Positions 1 through 12,168 of a stretch of 13,427 nucleotides of DNA are shown here, in pieces. The notes under the pieces are model-generated. The model ran no database searches. It was not told the origin of the DNA and saw only the letters and a list, made by a program, of their open reading frames with translations. Both the position numbers and the translations under genes were made by a program. Origin of the DNA: Saccoglossus kowalevskii (lineage: Eukaryota > Hemichordata > Enteropneusta > Harrimaniidae); contig NW_003130856.1 in the NCBI RefSeq assembly GCF_000003605.2, forward strand, positions 82,067-95,493, read 5' to 3'. Positions within the stretch are counted from its first letter, which is position 1. Every line of letters starts with the position of its first letter.

Positions 1-302
1 CCGTCCATGCATAACTGAGATCCGGGTCCGGAATGGTGAAAATGTGCGATTTTGATGCATTTTCGGCCTTAAAATGGCCGCTATTCGGCTATCGTTAATC
101 GGATCATGAAAAAAATGCATGTGCATATGTCCCATATAATGTGTGATGTATGAGTGAAGTTTGAACTTAATCGGTCCATGCATGTTCGAGATACAGGTGA
201 TCACGGACGCACGGACGCACGGACGCACGGACGCACGGACGCACACAGGGCAAAACATAAGTCCCCGTTTTCGGACTGCGTCCGAACGGGGACTAAAAAA
301 CT
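1..302. repeat. Repeat module with CGGACGCA run and hairpin
   Basis: CpG-rich DNA unlike the gene introns. A block at 1-25 (CCGTCCATGCAT...GAGATCCGG) recurs at 171-196. Five exact ACGGACGC units occupy 203-242. A strong hairpin follows at 260-294. A small inverted pair CGGCC/GGCCG lies near 64-80. From memory this resembles abundant bivalve repeats; the element class is unknown, and it continues left of the window. An open frame across it is not credible as a gene. Confidence 0.7.
260..294. repeat. Hairpin in the left-edge repeat
   Basis: Arm AGTCCCCGTT (260-269) pairs perfectly with AACGGGGACT (285-294). After a two-base TT bulge, CGGAC (272-276) pairs with GTCCG (280-284) around a TGC loop. 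This is 15 pairs in total. Confidence 0.85.
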
Positions 303-454
303 GAAGATATCATTAGAAAATGAACAATATGTACAGTTTCAAAGCATTCAGGCTTGTAGTTTTCAAGAAGAAGTCGAAAAAATAAAAAGTTGATGGACGA
401 CGATAGACGATCACTCATATGATAAGCTCCACTTGACAAAGTCGACAGCGGAGC
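303..454 (-). mobile_element. Partial inverted copy of the 11642-12057 element
   Basis: Read on the minus strand it begins GCTCCGCTGTCGACTTTGT, as the plus-strand element does, followed by TA on the outer side (455-456). It continues with TTCGACTTCTT, TGAAAAC, ACATATTGTTCATTTTCTAA and TGATATCTTC in the same order as the other copy. The other terminus is not seen. At about 300 it abuts a different repeat module. Confidence 0.75.
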
Positions 455-456
455 TA

Positions 457-1202
457 ATAAAAAAAAAGGGCTGGGGTGTTACATTTCTACTATAGTATTG
501 TTCTTTTTAATAGTAACACACAACATACTGTTTGTTTTTGTCTATGAATTGCATTTATGTTTAATAATAATAATACAATATACTATACTTGGATACTTGG
601 GAGAAATATATCAAACCTTGATGGTGCTTTATCAGCGTCAATATCTTCTAATTTTGTGTATATTTGTGAGAGTCGGGTACTTAAACAGCTTTCTGTAGAT
701 CCGGGACTGAAATTAAAGACATTGAGAGTTATCCATTGTGCTATTTGCATTGACTATCCAATCAAAGATACAGATAATGTGGCTACAAAATACATAGAAT
801 CTAATGAAACAACATTTTTGCAAAGTATTCTTTATATAGTGATACCTTCACACATACAGTAGTTAATATTGTAGAAATTGCATGTCAGAGATCCTGACAT
901 TTAAACAACACAGTCAGATCTAGCCATGTACAGGACAGGTTCATTCCTCAAGTGAGTGCCAGTGATAAGACAACACACAACAGTTCAACAGACAATGCAA
1001 ACTGCAAGATCTCGAAATTGTGCATGGCAATGTCTTCTCAAACGGTGCTGTACACTTATCAGGGGAATGCAAAACAATTGAAACAGTGGAGACAGTACTT
1101 TCCAATACTCAAAGGCATCTTTCCTATTCCAAGAGTTAGTATTGGTACTGATATAATCCAGGACAGACAAACCCTGGATCTCATAACAAGATAGATAATT
1201 AC
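457..1202 (-). other. ABCF3: ABCF3 intron 8 (part)
   Basis: AT-rich intron sequence downstream of exon 8. I looked for the next ABCF3 exon (the arm leading to the LSGGW-type signature) on the minus strand and saw none. An open frame at 557-862 on the plus strand has no recognisable similarity. Confidence 0.6.
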
Positions 1203-1364
1203 CTGGTTGCCTGAATTTTGTCATTGAGTTCCTTTTCTTCTTTCAGTAGACTGGCTCTGACTTCATCACATTCTAATACACTATCTAACGCTAGCGTATC
1301 GTCACCCACCACTTCTTGCTCCACGTGGAGTATGTCTACATGGGACGGGATCTTCAAATCGCCA
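1203..1364 (-). CDS. ABCF3: ABCF3 coding exon 8
   Basis: It begins after TTTACAG at phase 2, completes Cys226, and encodes residues 227-279 plus two bases. It contains LKIPSHVDILHVEQEVVGDD and then a charged helix LLKEEKELNDKIQAT. These align with LRVPAHISLLHVEQEVAGDD and the arm that follows in other ABCF3 proteins. The donor is CAG|GTAATT, phase 2. The next exon was not found before base 1. Confidence 0.94.
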
Positions 1365-4300
1365 CTGTAAACAACAACAAGACAATATTACATTTGTGAA
1401 ATCAACCATGTGACCAATTGCACCTTGTGTGAAAACTATTGTGTGTTTACACAAAATTTGAATGTATATTTGATCTTGCATGTTGTACAGCGTTCTATGA
1501 TTTATGTAGTTATGAAGTCTCACACTCTTGATCTTGCTTAGATCAAACCACTCTTACGAGGGTGTGTCGCTCAGCTAAATGTGCTCATTCATTTTATGAC
1601 ATGCGCCAGGAAAACCAGCGACTGTATCCTCACATTTCATTCTGTGTCAGTACGTACATTTTGTTTGGATAACTTTGCCATTTATTATTTACAAATTTAT
1701 GCAAGTGAATAAAATAAATCGTTGGGCGATCATATCGTGATCTTCTATTTGCCCCACTATTAGTTTGAAGTATCCTGTTGAGGTTGGTTTGACCCAATTG
1801 ATTGTAACAATCTCCAGGCACGCTTAACAAACTAGTCAGCAACTTACTAGTCAGCAGCTGACAATGTTGCTCTTTTGCTTTGGGGAACAATATGGCGATG
1901 GCAGTAATAACATATGTAGGGGTCAGTTACCTACATACATGACCTAACCTTTTGAGTGCCAAAGATAGCTTTCGTCATTATTCATAAAATGAAACCTACC
2001 AGTGCATAAGTTTTTTTATATATTTTTTTCCAAAATGCTGATCAAGACCTCCAGTAAATAGAAAATTATGTTTATCTTGTCAAAAATTTACAAAGAAATT
2101 ATAAAAAGAATTCCATTCAAATGTTGCACTTCAATTTTGGCGGGAAAATTATAGTGTTCAGAGAGTTGACAATAGTGCAGCATTGACTTCTAAACGCTTC
2201 TACCATGGACTACTGACAAGATTTCCTGTAATTATTTATGCTTATATCTCAACATATTAACACATGTCATTTCGACTTAAGTAAAGGTGTTTGTATACAC
2301 TTACCAAGCGATGAGTTTTAATAGCGTACTTTTCCCAAGTCCGTTCCTTCCAACGAGACCATATCGCCGGCCATATATCAAATTAAGATTAGCACCTTTC
2401 ATTAATACCCTGAATAATAACAAAATAAAATCAGTTAATGACCTATTTTTTAAAATTAGGATCTTTATTAACTGATACACGGCCATCTGCCCAAAACAGT
2501 AAATACAAAACATTTAAATTATTTATAATATTTTAGCAGCTTCCCTTCTAAGTTTCATTGAATACAAACGCAGCTAATCGCTGTAGAAGTACATCATTTT
2601 GAGTTTTGAGTAATTCAAGAAAGTTATTTACAGTTGGTGGGATGCAGTAGTAGTGTGGGATATAGAGACATCTAATGTGATTATAAAAATTACAAATTAA
2701 AAAAATGGAACTCATTTTTAATAGAATTCATATTACAAAGTTTGCATGCACGTACACGTTGGTCTATTTCTAGATGACCTCAGTCTTTTTCCATACGTAA
2801 ACAATGTGATGAGCATCGTAGCTGAGCTAGTGATTGCAAGCCTCTATAACCTCATTCTCGTTAGCCATGGATCAGAAAAAAATTAACTCTTGCTCATAGA
2901 CAGTCATCATAAGTAATGGTTAAACAAACTTCTCAGAGAGTGCAAGTCTGGTTTGTGTCTTATTTGCGATAAGAAAAGGAATTTTTTGATTGCGACATCA
3001 ATAATCTGGACTTTTTCTAATAGTAAGAATCTCATTGATTGCTTTCCTGCTTCAAGAAGAAGAGCAATCTGATTGGTCAGTCACTGCCATTCAAAAATCT
3101 GCCCCTGGTCTCAGGAAGACAAGGTTGTTTAGAAGCCACCGATAGTAAGTTTGGTGAAGGACGATGTTATGAGCTTGGACCCCTATTTATGTAAATTGAT
3201 TAATTCATATGTAGAGTAGACATGCAGAGAATATCGATATTGGTGAAATGGCCACTAGTCAGCCATTTTAAATCAAATCACAAAACAGGCATTAGTAACC
3301 AACCACGTGTGATACTAATACAAAGTGTGAATAAGAATGACCCAGACATGCCCGGGAAATAATAAACAATTTGTTTAGTGAACAAACAGATAAACATTGT
3401 ACTTACTTATCACCAAAGGCAATATCAAAATCTTCAATTCGAATATCTCTTGTTTTACCACCAGCAGAATCAAGTTTTGCTTCTTTCCTATCAATAACTT
3501 GGCTTGCTGACGCTTCTGCTCCCACTGAATAGCTGAAAAATAAATTGCAAGGACAATCAAAACTACAAAAACAAAACAAAAATGTCGGGTGAAGAGATTA
3601 GTAGTAGTAATGTTTTTCAATGAAGTTATGGTTTTGCTCAAAATACCCAGGTTTCACAGTATCTTCTTTCTGTGATCTTCTTTCTTGTTTTGCTTTGATT
3701 TTAGCCTCCGCTTTTTCCAGCCTCTTTTTATCAACGACCTAGAGATCAATTTTGAGAGAAAAGATTGATATGTTTTCAAACATGTTTACAATAAACAACA
3801 ATGTTATTTGCAAATAAAGAAATTTCAAGTACAGAAAGATACAAAATGTGAATGCCACTGAATACAGCTTTTTAGAAATGCTTTACTTTTTGTATATATT
3901 TTAGCCGGAATTAATTTTTCTGAAAACCACAATAGAACTTGGGAGTGAGTGTTTCTGCAACTCAAATAACGTTCTATTCACTCTGATCATCGCCTCGTCT
4001 GTTCCTAACACCATGCTTACATACATATATTGTATAGGTCAGGGAAACAGTAGATGCAACAAAACTACTGCTTACACACACCGGGCATACTGTCATCTTC
4101 AAATTGTAATAAAACCTACTTACTGAATAGGAGTCCTTTTGTACCATCCAGATTCCATGACCATGTACTGTTTCCTCTGCAAACAAAAATATGCATAATA
4201 TGTAGAGTCACATGACGGAATTAATGTAGAATGACGTATAAAGTCTTAGAACTTGAGTGCCATAATTTTTCCCAGCATTGTTTTGTGCAACAGTTTTTTT

Positions 4301-7300
4301 AGTATTTTTTTCTGAATTTCTTTATAATTATGGATCAAATAATTTGCTATTAGTTGGAAAAATTTTGAAAAATATATTCTTGTGTATTTTTCTCTGAATT
4401 TCTTTATAATTTTGGATCAAATAATTTTCTATTGGTTGGAAAAATTTTGAAAAAGATATGAAAAAAATTATGCTATATTTAAAGGAAAAGACAAGGCTAA
4501 TGATATTATATCTCCAGATGAAAGAGCTCGGCAAATATAAGTACTGCTCAGGTTATAGATGAAAGCATTTTCTCAATTTTTCACAGCAGAGAATATGATG
4601 TCACACTTTACCCACAAACCTTTGCTGGAAAATCAAGATGGCGGACTACATAATACTGATGAACATATGATTATCTAGACATAGTGAAATAAATAATCTG
4701 TAAATTGTATCCATCTACATTTGTGAAGTTCTTTCATCTGGGAGCATTATATCGTTCGTCTTGACTTTTGTGAATGGTGACAAAAGTTGGTGTTGGCATT
4801 CAAAAGATTTAATTTCAGGATGGAAAGGGATGAAATAAGAGGAAGGTAACCAGTTCACTATACCTTGTTTCTGAGCTATTTCACCAAGGTGAACAGGTGT
4901 GTCTAACAGAAGCACTCCATTGACATTATCACTAAAATCATCTGCACTGTCAAAGACAAAATGCAACATCATATATAACTTTTACCTTCTGGATTAAAAT
5001 TACAATGGATAACAAAAGATAGATTAACATTGTAAACAACATAAGCATGTGTCCCATGATTCTTTGGTGCAATCTCTGGGTTTGGAAGGGGACCCCTTTA
5101 AAACAAAACAAAATTTTGTACTGTATTTGCTCTATTCATAGATAAATTACAGAGGTGATTTTATGGTCAAAACGAGTAATATTTTAATGTTTTTGTATAA
5201 AACAAATGCAATTTTTGATTTATATGCCCTGCTATTGAAGAAACAAAATGGCCATCAATCAGCCATCTGAACAAAATCAAGTACATAGTGTTTTGTCTTT
5301 GTGCCAAGTTGTAAATCCCCAGCTTTGGCTAACCCCTCAGCAGTTGCCATTTTATATTTGGCTACCAAAAATTAGGGTATTTTCGCCATATAATACAAAA
5401 ATGTTAATATTATTGTGCATTTTGCAAAAAACACACGCATTTTTTAGTGCATAACATTCCAATTAAACATGTGGTAACACTGACGCATCCGTCCCTGCCA
5501 CCTGTTGAGGCCTGTAACATGTTTTGTAAACTAACGCAAGTGCTAAGAATCACAAATGTATTTGTGATATTTTGTAGTGTATTTCATGTGCAAGCATATG
5601 CATTAATGTGGCCATAAAGTATATGCTCAGGTATTGGTAGCACATATAAGACTTCTTAGATAGATAATGTAGTATAAATTGCCGATGTGATTGATGTATC
5701 ACCAAAGACTCCTGACGGTTACCGAAGTTTCCACTTCCGAACATCCGGGAACTTCGGCAGTCTGACCTGAACCTTAGAATATCGAGTAAGCTGTTGCTGC
5801 CATCTCTCCCAGGATTCAGCTTTGATTGCCTAATATCGTCTATAGTAACCACCTGGTGTATACTATATAAAAGGTAAGACTCTGCCTTCACTTCAATAAA
5901 ATTAGCATATTTGGAGCAGATAATAACCTCCTATCTAATATGCTAATTTTCCTCAGAAAAGTTTTATATCCACTACCTTACCTTTATAACCTTTAATTAT
6001 TTGAGAATTTGATTAACGACTTCAAAAACGACAAATAACTGAAATTACTAGATTACTCACAGTGTCATGCAATTCAATAGTCGTTTACATATATTTCTAA
6101 TCTCATTGTCTGATTTGCCTTCATCGACTTCTTTCAAGACGTCACCAATCGCATCATAGACGTCATCAGACGAGTTGAAGTCTTCAGTACCGCCATTCAA
6201 TATACCTTTTGAATATCAATTTAGAAATCTCATTTACCGCTACATTCCATTTCAATGTTTACAAAATGAAGTGAGATGATACAGTGAATCTCATAAAGGT
6301 ATGAATGTTGTGTATACAAGATAATTATAAATGTTGGTTGAAAACAACTTGACGTAACCATCCGAACGACACTGTCGTTGCGTGTGTGAAATTGGAACTA
6401 AAAATACAGATGCTGATTTGTACGCTACTTTCCTAGTGATACACTTGAAAACAAAATTTTTTTTACTACCACACTATTTTTCCCAGTATTTATTTTTTAT
6501 TGTAGTAAACATCACCCATGGACGATCTTTTGCAGAGGGTGATCTTTCAGATAAATTTTAAATTTAATATTTATAAACCTAAATATTTATTAACTCAATC
6601 CACAGTAAGAGTTACATAATGTATGAACATTTACAGTGCTGTTAAAGATTTAGCGACTGATTAATTCGATAGATCATGGTGATGTGACAAGGGTGTCAAC
6701 CAATCACAAATAATTTTTGGCTTTCTAATTAATAGACCAGCACTTCAAGATATGAAGGGAGGTTCCTGCCTACCCGATACTGTAGTATCATTTTGATTTA
6801 AACAAGATTTTGAATAAAACCAGTTTGGCTTATTAATATTAAGTATAAACATAGATTGGTTGGGTTTGTAGGTCATGTTGGATCAGTGGTTACTGTTTAG
6901 TGACATAAGTTCAATGAGGGAGTGATTCAACAGCTGAAAAATCAGTTTAGTAGTTTCTGCAGTAAAGATCACAGGGAATACACTGTACATGTGTATATAT
7001 AAACTTTTTCTATGGTCTAAACAGACCATAAAAAAGTTTATAATTTTACCCAGCTTTGGAACAGCGACCAGCTTTATTTAGGCGATCAGTTTAGAAATTT
7101 TACATCTACAATAACTATTTTTCAAGAGAATCACATAACTATCAAAAAGGATGACTTTGGATACTCATCTTATGATACCTTTCGCCAAATATGTTAATTC
7201 AATTTTAAATGTAGTTAATAGTTGTATTTAGTGGCCATACTGCCGTATTGTACTATATCGGTGTTGTGTCAATAAATTATTAAATATAACCTAAAATTGG

Positions 7301-7642
7301 TCCCACATATAAATGAATCTTGTTTTGTGTGAATTATTCTGAACGGGGACGTTCTGCTGTGGAAAAAATATACGGGACATGTAATATGGGCACATTCTCT
7401 TGGCAAACGTTGATACGTAAGCTAAATTTCAATGAATTGTGCAACATGTCCGCGGTCCAGCTATCACCCGGCTTTTCGCTGATGTAAAGCAAGAGATTCG
7501 ATTTCGAATACAAATTCTTGTCCACAAGTAAGATTTTCGTTAATATAAAACTCCCAATAAGTTCCTTACCTGTCACATACTGAAATAGTTCCGTATCGAT
7601 CTTCGGAAATGAGCGTGTCAAAATTTCACTGCACGTCGCCAT
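1203..7642 (-). CDS. ABCF3: ABCF3 (GCN20-type ABC-F ATPase), 5' part, 8 exons
   Basis: Joined coding exons on the minus strand: 7642-7570, 6205-6061, 4946-4864, 4176-4124, 3738-3647, 3532-3407, 2409-2305 and 1364-1203, totalling 839 nt (279 codons plus 2 nt). Every junction is GT-AG and keeps the frame. The product starts MATCSEILTRSFPKID, like vertebrate ABCF3. It continues through an acidic N-terminal region (26-73), a charged linker with RLEKAEAKIKAKQERR (124-139), and the start of the first ABC domain, with GRRYGLVGRNGLGKST and Walker A at 211-219. LHVEQEVVGDD (238-248) follows. The ABC signature, Walker B and whole second ABC domain must lie beyond base 1. ABC-F proteins are soluble ATPases without membrane segments. 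ABCF3 is the animal counterpart of yeast Gcn20, which acts with Gcn1 at ribosomes in Gcn2 signalling; mammalian ABCF3 has also been linked to antiviral resistance. Identity is very secure; exon ends are read by eye. Confidence 0.95.
1365..2304 (-). other. ABCF3: ABCF3 intron 7
   Basis: 940 bp with GT-AG ends. The only structure noticed is a short direct repeat, ACTAGTCAGCA, near 1830-1856. No other gene seen. Confidence 0.8.
2305..2409 (-). CDS. ABCF3: ABCF3 coding exon 7 (Walker A exon)
   Basis: It begins after ATTCAG at phase 2 and encodes residues 191-225 plus two bases of Cys226. It carries KGANLNLIYGRRYGLVGRNG followed by LGKSTLLKLIA. The P-loop GRNGLGKST (211-219) holds the ATP-binding Lys217. 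This is the clearest diagnostic of an ABC-F protein in the window. The donor is TTG|GTAAGT. Confidence 0.96.
2410..3406 (-). other. ABCF3: ABCF3 intron 6
   Basis: 997 bp with GT-AG ends. Nothing beyond AT-rich intron sequence was recognised. Confidence 0.8.
3407..3532 (-). CDS. ABCF3: ABCF3 coding exon 6
   Basis: It begins after TTTTTCAG at phase 2 and encodes residues 149-190. It contains GAEASASQVIDRKEAKLDSA and then TRDIRIEDFDIAFGD, which matches the start of the first ABC domain (vertebrate YDVRIENFDVSFGD). The donor is AA|GTAAGT, phase 2. The longest plain open frame here reads another phase and is a shadow. Confidence 0.94.
3647..3738 (-). CDS. ABCF3: ABCF3 coding exon 5
   Basis: It begins after CTCTAG at phase 0 and encodes residues 119-148, including KKRLEKAEAKIKAKQERR. 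This basic, probably helical linker is nearly identical to vertebrate KKLEKAEARLKAKQEKR. It ends at phase 2 in the Gly149 codon with a weaker donor, GG|GTATTT. The intron to exon 6 is only 114 bp, the shortest in the gene. Confidence 0.92.
3739..4123 (-). other. ABCF3: ABCF3 intron 4
   Basis: 385 bp with GTAAGT donor and CTAG acceptor. No further feature seen. Confidence 0.75.
4124..4176 (-). CDS. ABCF3: ABCF3 coding exon 4 (53-nt small exon)
   Basis: It begins after TTTGCAG and ends at a strong donor (TCA|GTAAGT). It takes phase 1 from exon 3 and hands on phase 0 to exon 5, encoding residues 101-118, EETVHGHGIWMVQKDSYS. This linker stretch is poorly conserved in the family (vertebrate: YDNDLPGLLKREQSSTVN). 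The call therefore rests on splice sites, phase fit and position more than on residues. Confidence 0.82.
4177..4863 (-). other. ABCF3: ABCF3 intron 3
   Basis: 687 bp with GTATAG donor and TTTGCAG acceptor. It contains the 82-bp tandem duplication at 4302-4459. Confidence 0.78.
4302..4459. repeat. 82-bp tandem duplication in ABCF3 intron 3
   Basis: Two adjacent copies (about 4302-4383 and 4384-4459) share TCTGAATTTCTTTATAATT, GGATCAAATAATTT and TTGGAAAAATTTTGAAAAA, with a few substitutions. The period is 82 bp, measured from TCTGAATT at 4311 and 4393. Confidence 0.9.
4864..4946 (-). CDS. ABCF3: ABCF3 coding exon 3
   Basis: It begins after TTTGACAG at phase 2 and completes Leu73, then encodes ADDFSDNVNGVLLLDTPVHL and GEIAQKQ. 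It aligns with the LLDAPIQLSKI segment of vertebrate ABCF3. The donor is AAG|GTATAG, phase 1. Using the alternative AG four bases further in would put a TGA in frame, so this acceptor is chosen. Confidence 0.9.
4947..6060 (-). other. ABCF3: ABCF3 intron 2
   Basis: 1114 bp with GTGAGT donor and GACAG acceptor. It holds inverted repeats at 5719-5756 and 5898-5950. A 113-codon open frame at 5550-5891 (minus) crosses the first of these and has no recognisable domain. Confidence 0.8.
5898..5950. repeat. Perfect 13-bp inverted repeat, ABCF3 intron 2
   Basis: AAAATTAGCATAT (5898-5910) and ATATGCTAATTTT (5938-5950) are exact inverse complements separated by 27 bases. It may be a stem-loop or the remnant of a small fold-back element. 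Confidence 0.85.
6061..6205 (-). CDS. ABCF3: ABCF3 coding exon 2
   Basis: It begins after AAAAG at phase 1 and encodes residues 25-72 plus two bases of Leu73. The peptide holds EDFNSSDDVYDAIGDVLKEV and IRNICKRLLN, which align with the acidic helical N-terminal region of ABCF3. The donor is GTGAGT, phase 2. This region corresponds to the Gcn20 N-terminal part that contacts Gcn1, known from the family and not shown here. Confidence 0.92.
6206..7569 (-). other. ABCF3: ABCF3 intron 1
   Basis: 1364 bp with GTAAGG donor and AAAAG acceptor. It contains a long near-perfect hairpin at 6998-7042. No coding similarity seen. Confidence 0.8.
6998..7042. repeat. 20-pair hairpin in ABCF3 intron 1
   Basis: The left arm 6998-7018 (TATAAAC...TATGGTCT) pairs with the right arm 7023-7042 (AGACCATA...GTTTATA) over 20 base pairs, with a single extra C in the left arm and an AAAC loop. 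It is the longest tight hairpin I saw in the window. Confidence 0.9.
7570..7642 (-). CDS. ABCF3: ABCF3 coding exon 1
   Basis: The ATG at 7642 opens MATCSEILTRSF, matching the conserved ABCF3 amino terminus, so this start is preferred. The exon encodes residues 1-24 and the first base of Gly25. It ends at a consensus donor (ACAG|GTAAGG), phase 1. Upstream there is no in-frame extension resembling the family. Confidence 0.93.
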
Positions 7643-7736
7643 ATTGAATATTTTTAGTTTTTGCCTTTAGAGGTCGCGCTTCAAAAGTACCGTTTCCGTT
7701 TCCGGTCACTTTTCAAAAACAAGTTTTATGCGAAAG
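7643..7736. promoter_or_regulatory. Candidate bidirectional ABCF3/LZIC promoter
   Basis: This short stretch lies between the ABCF3 start codon (minus strand) and a strong plus-strand donor, CGAAAG|GTGAGT, at 7736/7737. It has more CpG than the surrounding AT-rich DNA and no TATA box. It holds TTTCCGTTTC at 7693-7702, which fits the IRF/ISRE core TTTCNNTTTC, overlapping ACCGGAAA (minus strand, 7706-7699), an ETS-like core. CpG-containing, TATA-less sequence between divergent housekeeping genes is typical of shared promoters. Start sites cannot be placed from sequence alone. Confidence 0.55.
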
Positions 7737-8578
7737 GTGAGTGCATTTCCCGTGTATTCGGTCAATTTTCTTTTTTGGCCGACATTCAAAGGTATGCTGA
7801 TGATAGGTTGTGATATGTATTCCAGTTGTGCGTTTATGTGAATAATAAATCTATTTAATAAAAATGGAAATGAACGCCTGACCTGACGGAGGGTGGGATG
7901 GGCACTGACTCGATCTTGTCTTGTGTACCGTATAGTGGCAGTCAATGACTATGGAATTTATTAACTCCTAAAATTTACCTGAAGAGGATAACAAATGCTA
8001 ATAAAAAAGCAAAAGAAATTCAGCAAAGAAAATGAAAAAGATGTCGATATAATCTTGCTACAATGTTCAGGAGAGTGCCAACAACTAGCCCAAAGTACAG
8101 TTATTTTGTGAAGTTTTCGGCTGTTGTCATCGGTTGTGGTTGTCAGATGGTGAAAATGTGTATGTCTGATTCGAGTATCGGCCGCCAAGAAATTGACCAA
8201 TTTTGGAACTCTCTAAAAGGCTGAGTGTTCTAATAAATCTCTCTCTGTAGTGCCCTAATTTAGGTTTCAGTTTATCCAAAAAATTCATTTTGAATATCAG
8301 CCTTCATCATTATATTTTAGACATGCCCATCTCACTTTTATATTGTGACAGTGAAATCTTTATAATTTTATTTAATTTGAAATATTATTTCACTTTTTTA
8401 ATAATTCTATTGTAATTGTGCATGTTTAAATGAATTTAGCAGATTTTGGAAATAGTGAAATTAAAACCCAGTGAATAATTTAAAGTAGTTCCCTAAAATG
8501 TCAAAACAGTCAAAAGATAACTTGGACTACTATTATGTCATCGACACTGATTTTACAATGTGTTTATTACTATAACAG
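7737..8578 (+). other. LZIC: Inferred LZIC 5' UTR intron
   Basis: A consensus donor GTGAGT at 7737 and an acceptor TATAACAG ending at 8578 would remove about 840 bp between an untranslated first exon near the shared promoter and the coding exon at 8611. No conserved coding sequence was seen inside. It contains a dispersed repeat at 8051-8175. The splice pairing is inferred from motifs only. Confidence 0.5.
8051..8175 (+). repeat. Dispersed repeat, copy 1
   Basis: About 125 bp resembling 13066-13185 in the same orientation. Shared blocks in order: AATCTTG(C/T)TACA, TTCAGG(A/G)GAGT, AACTA(G/T)CCCAAAG, GAAGTTTTCGGC or GAAAGTTTTCGGC, GTTGTGGTTG(T/C)CAG and GGTGAAAATG. The copies are diverged, which suggests an old family. 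The class is not recognised. Confidence 0.75.
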
Positions 8579-8583
8579 TCTGA

Positions 8584-11358
<2,775 letters not shown>

Positions 11359-11641
11359 TTTAATTTTATTATGATCAGACCTCTAATAGATTTTCATGGC
11401 AAATGTGGGTTGACTGCCTTAGTTAGGTCTGCTTGCCTTTGAAAGGTAAAACTTATTTCTACCTGGGGTAGCTGATTCAGACTTACCTGCCTTGTAGTTA
11501 GTATAGTTTTCCAATCGTGTATTCCATGTGAAGAATTTGTACAGCATGCAGTATGAATCAGAAAGTATAGCCCCCTCAAGTGGCCACTTTTCAGTTTAGC
11601 CTTTAAAAGATACAGAAAGATTAGATTACGCACTATTTTTA

Positions 11642-12057
11642 GCTCCGCTGTCGACTTTGTTAAGTGTAGCTTATGAGTTATTGTCCGGCGTCCATTGTTC
11701 GTGTCATCTTTTCACTTTTTCGATTGATTGTTCCTTTCATCTAATTTTGATGAATATTTTTGTCATTTTTGGTAAAAAGTGATATTTTCGACTTCTTGTT
11801 GAAAACCGCAAGTCCAATTGTTTTGATATTACATATATAGGTACTACATGTGGACCTCTCTCAGATTTGTTCATTTCATGATGATATCTTCAATTCTCTA
11901 ATTTTGCTTAATATTTTTGTCATTTTTGGTAAAAAGTGATATTTTCAACTTCTTGTAGAAAACATCAAGTCCCATTGCTTTGATACTATACATATTGTTC
12001 ATTTTCTAATGATATCTTCTGTTCTTTAATTGCCATGTGCATTGCTAACAGCGGAGC
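11642..12057 (+). mobile_element. MITE-like element with TA flanks
   Basis: The ends are inverted copies, GCTCCGCTGT at 11642 and ACAGCGGAGC ending at 12057, each flanked by TA. This is the arrangement of a Tc1/mariner-type non-autonomous element of 416 bp. It has no coding capacity. Inside is a direct repeat of about 157 bp (11741 and 11898), with TGTCATTTTTGGTAAAAAGT in both copies. Its 5' part is related to the inverted copy at 303-454. Confidence 0.75.
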
Positions 12058-12168
12058 TATCTCAGCCGACTGGCTGCTTGTTTCTACCGATTTCGTTGTT
12101 ACTTGAATGGAAAGTGGGAACATTGTGAAAAATAACTGTAGAAAGTAGGGCTGGTAACACTGGTAGAG

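Noticed and set aside
154-393. Open frame across the left-edge repeat
   Set aside because: It translates the ACGGACGC tandem run and a hairpin, so it is a repeat artefact.
557-862. 101-codon plus-strand open frame
   Set aside because: AT-rich and within ABCF3 intron 8, with no recognisable domain and no splice-site support.
1-1202. Further ABCF3 exons
   Set aside because: I looked on the minus strand for the ABC signature and Walker B region and saw none before base 1.
5550-5891. 113-codon minus-strand open frame as a gene or alternative ABCF3 exon
   Set aside because: No similarity to the ABCF3 linker between exons 2 and 3, and it overlaps an inverted repeat; probably repeat-derived.
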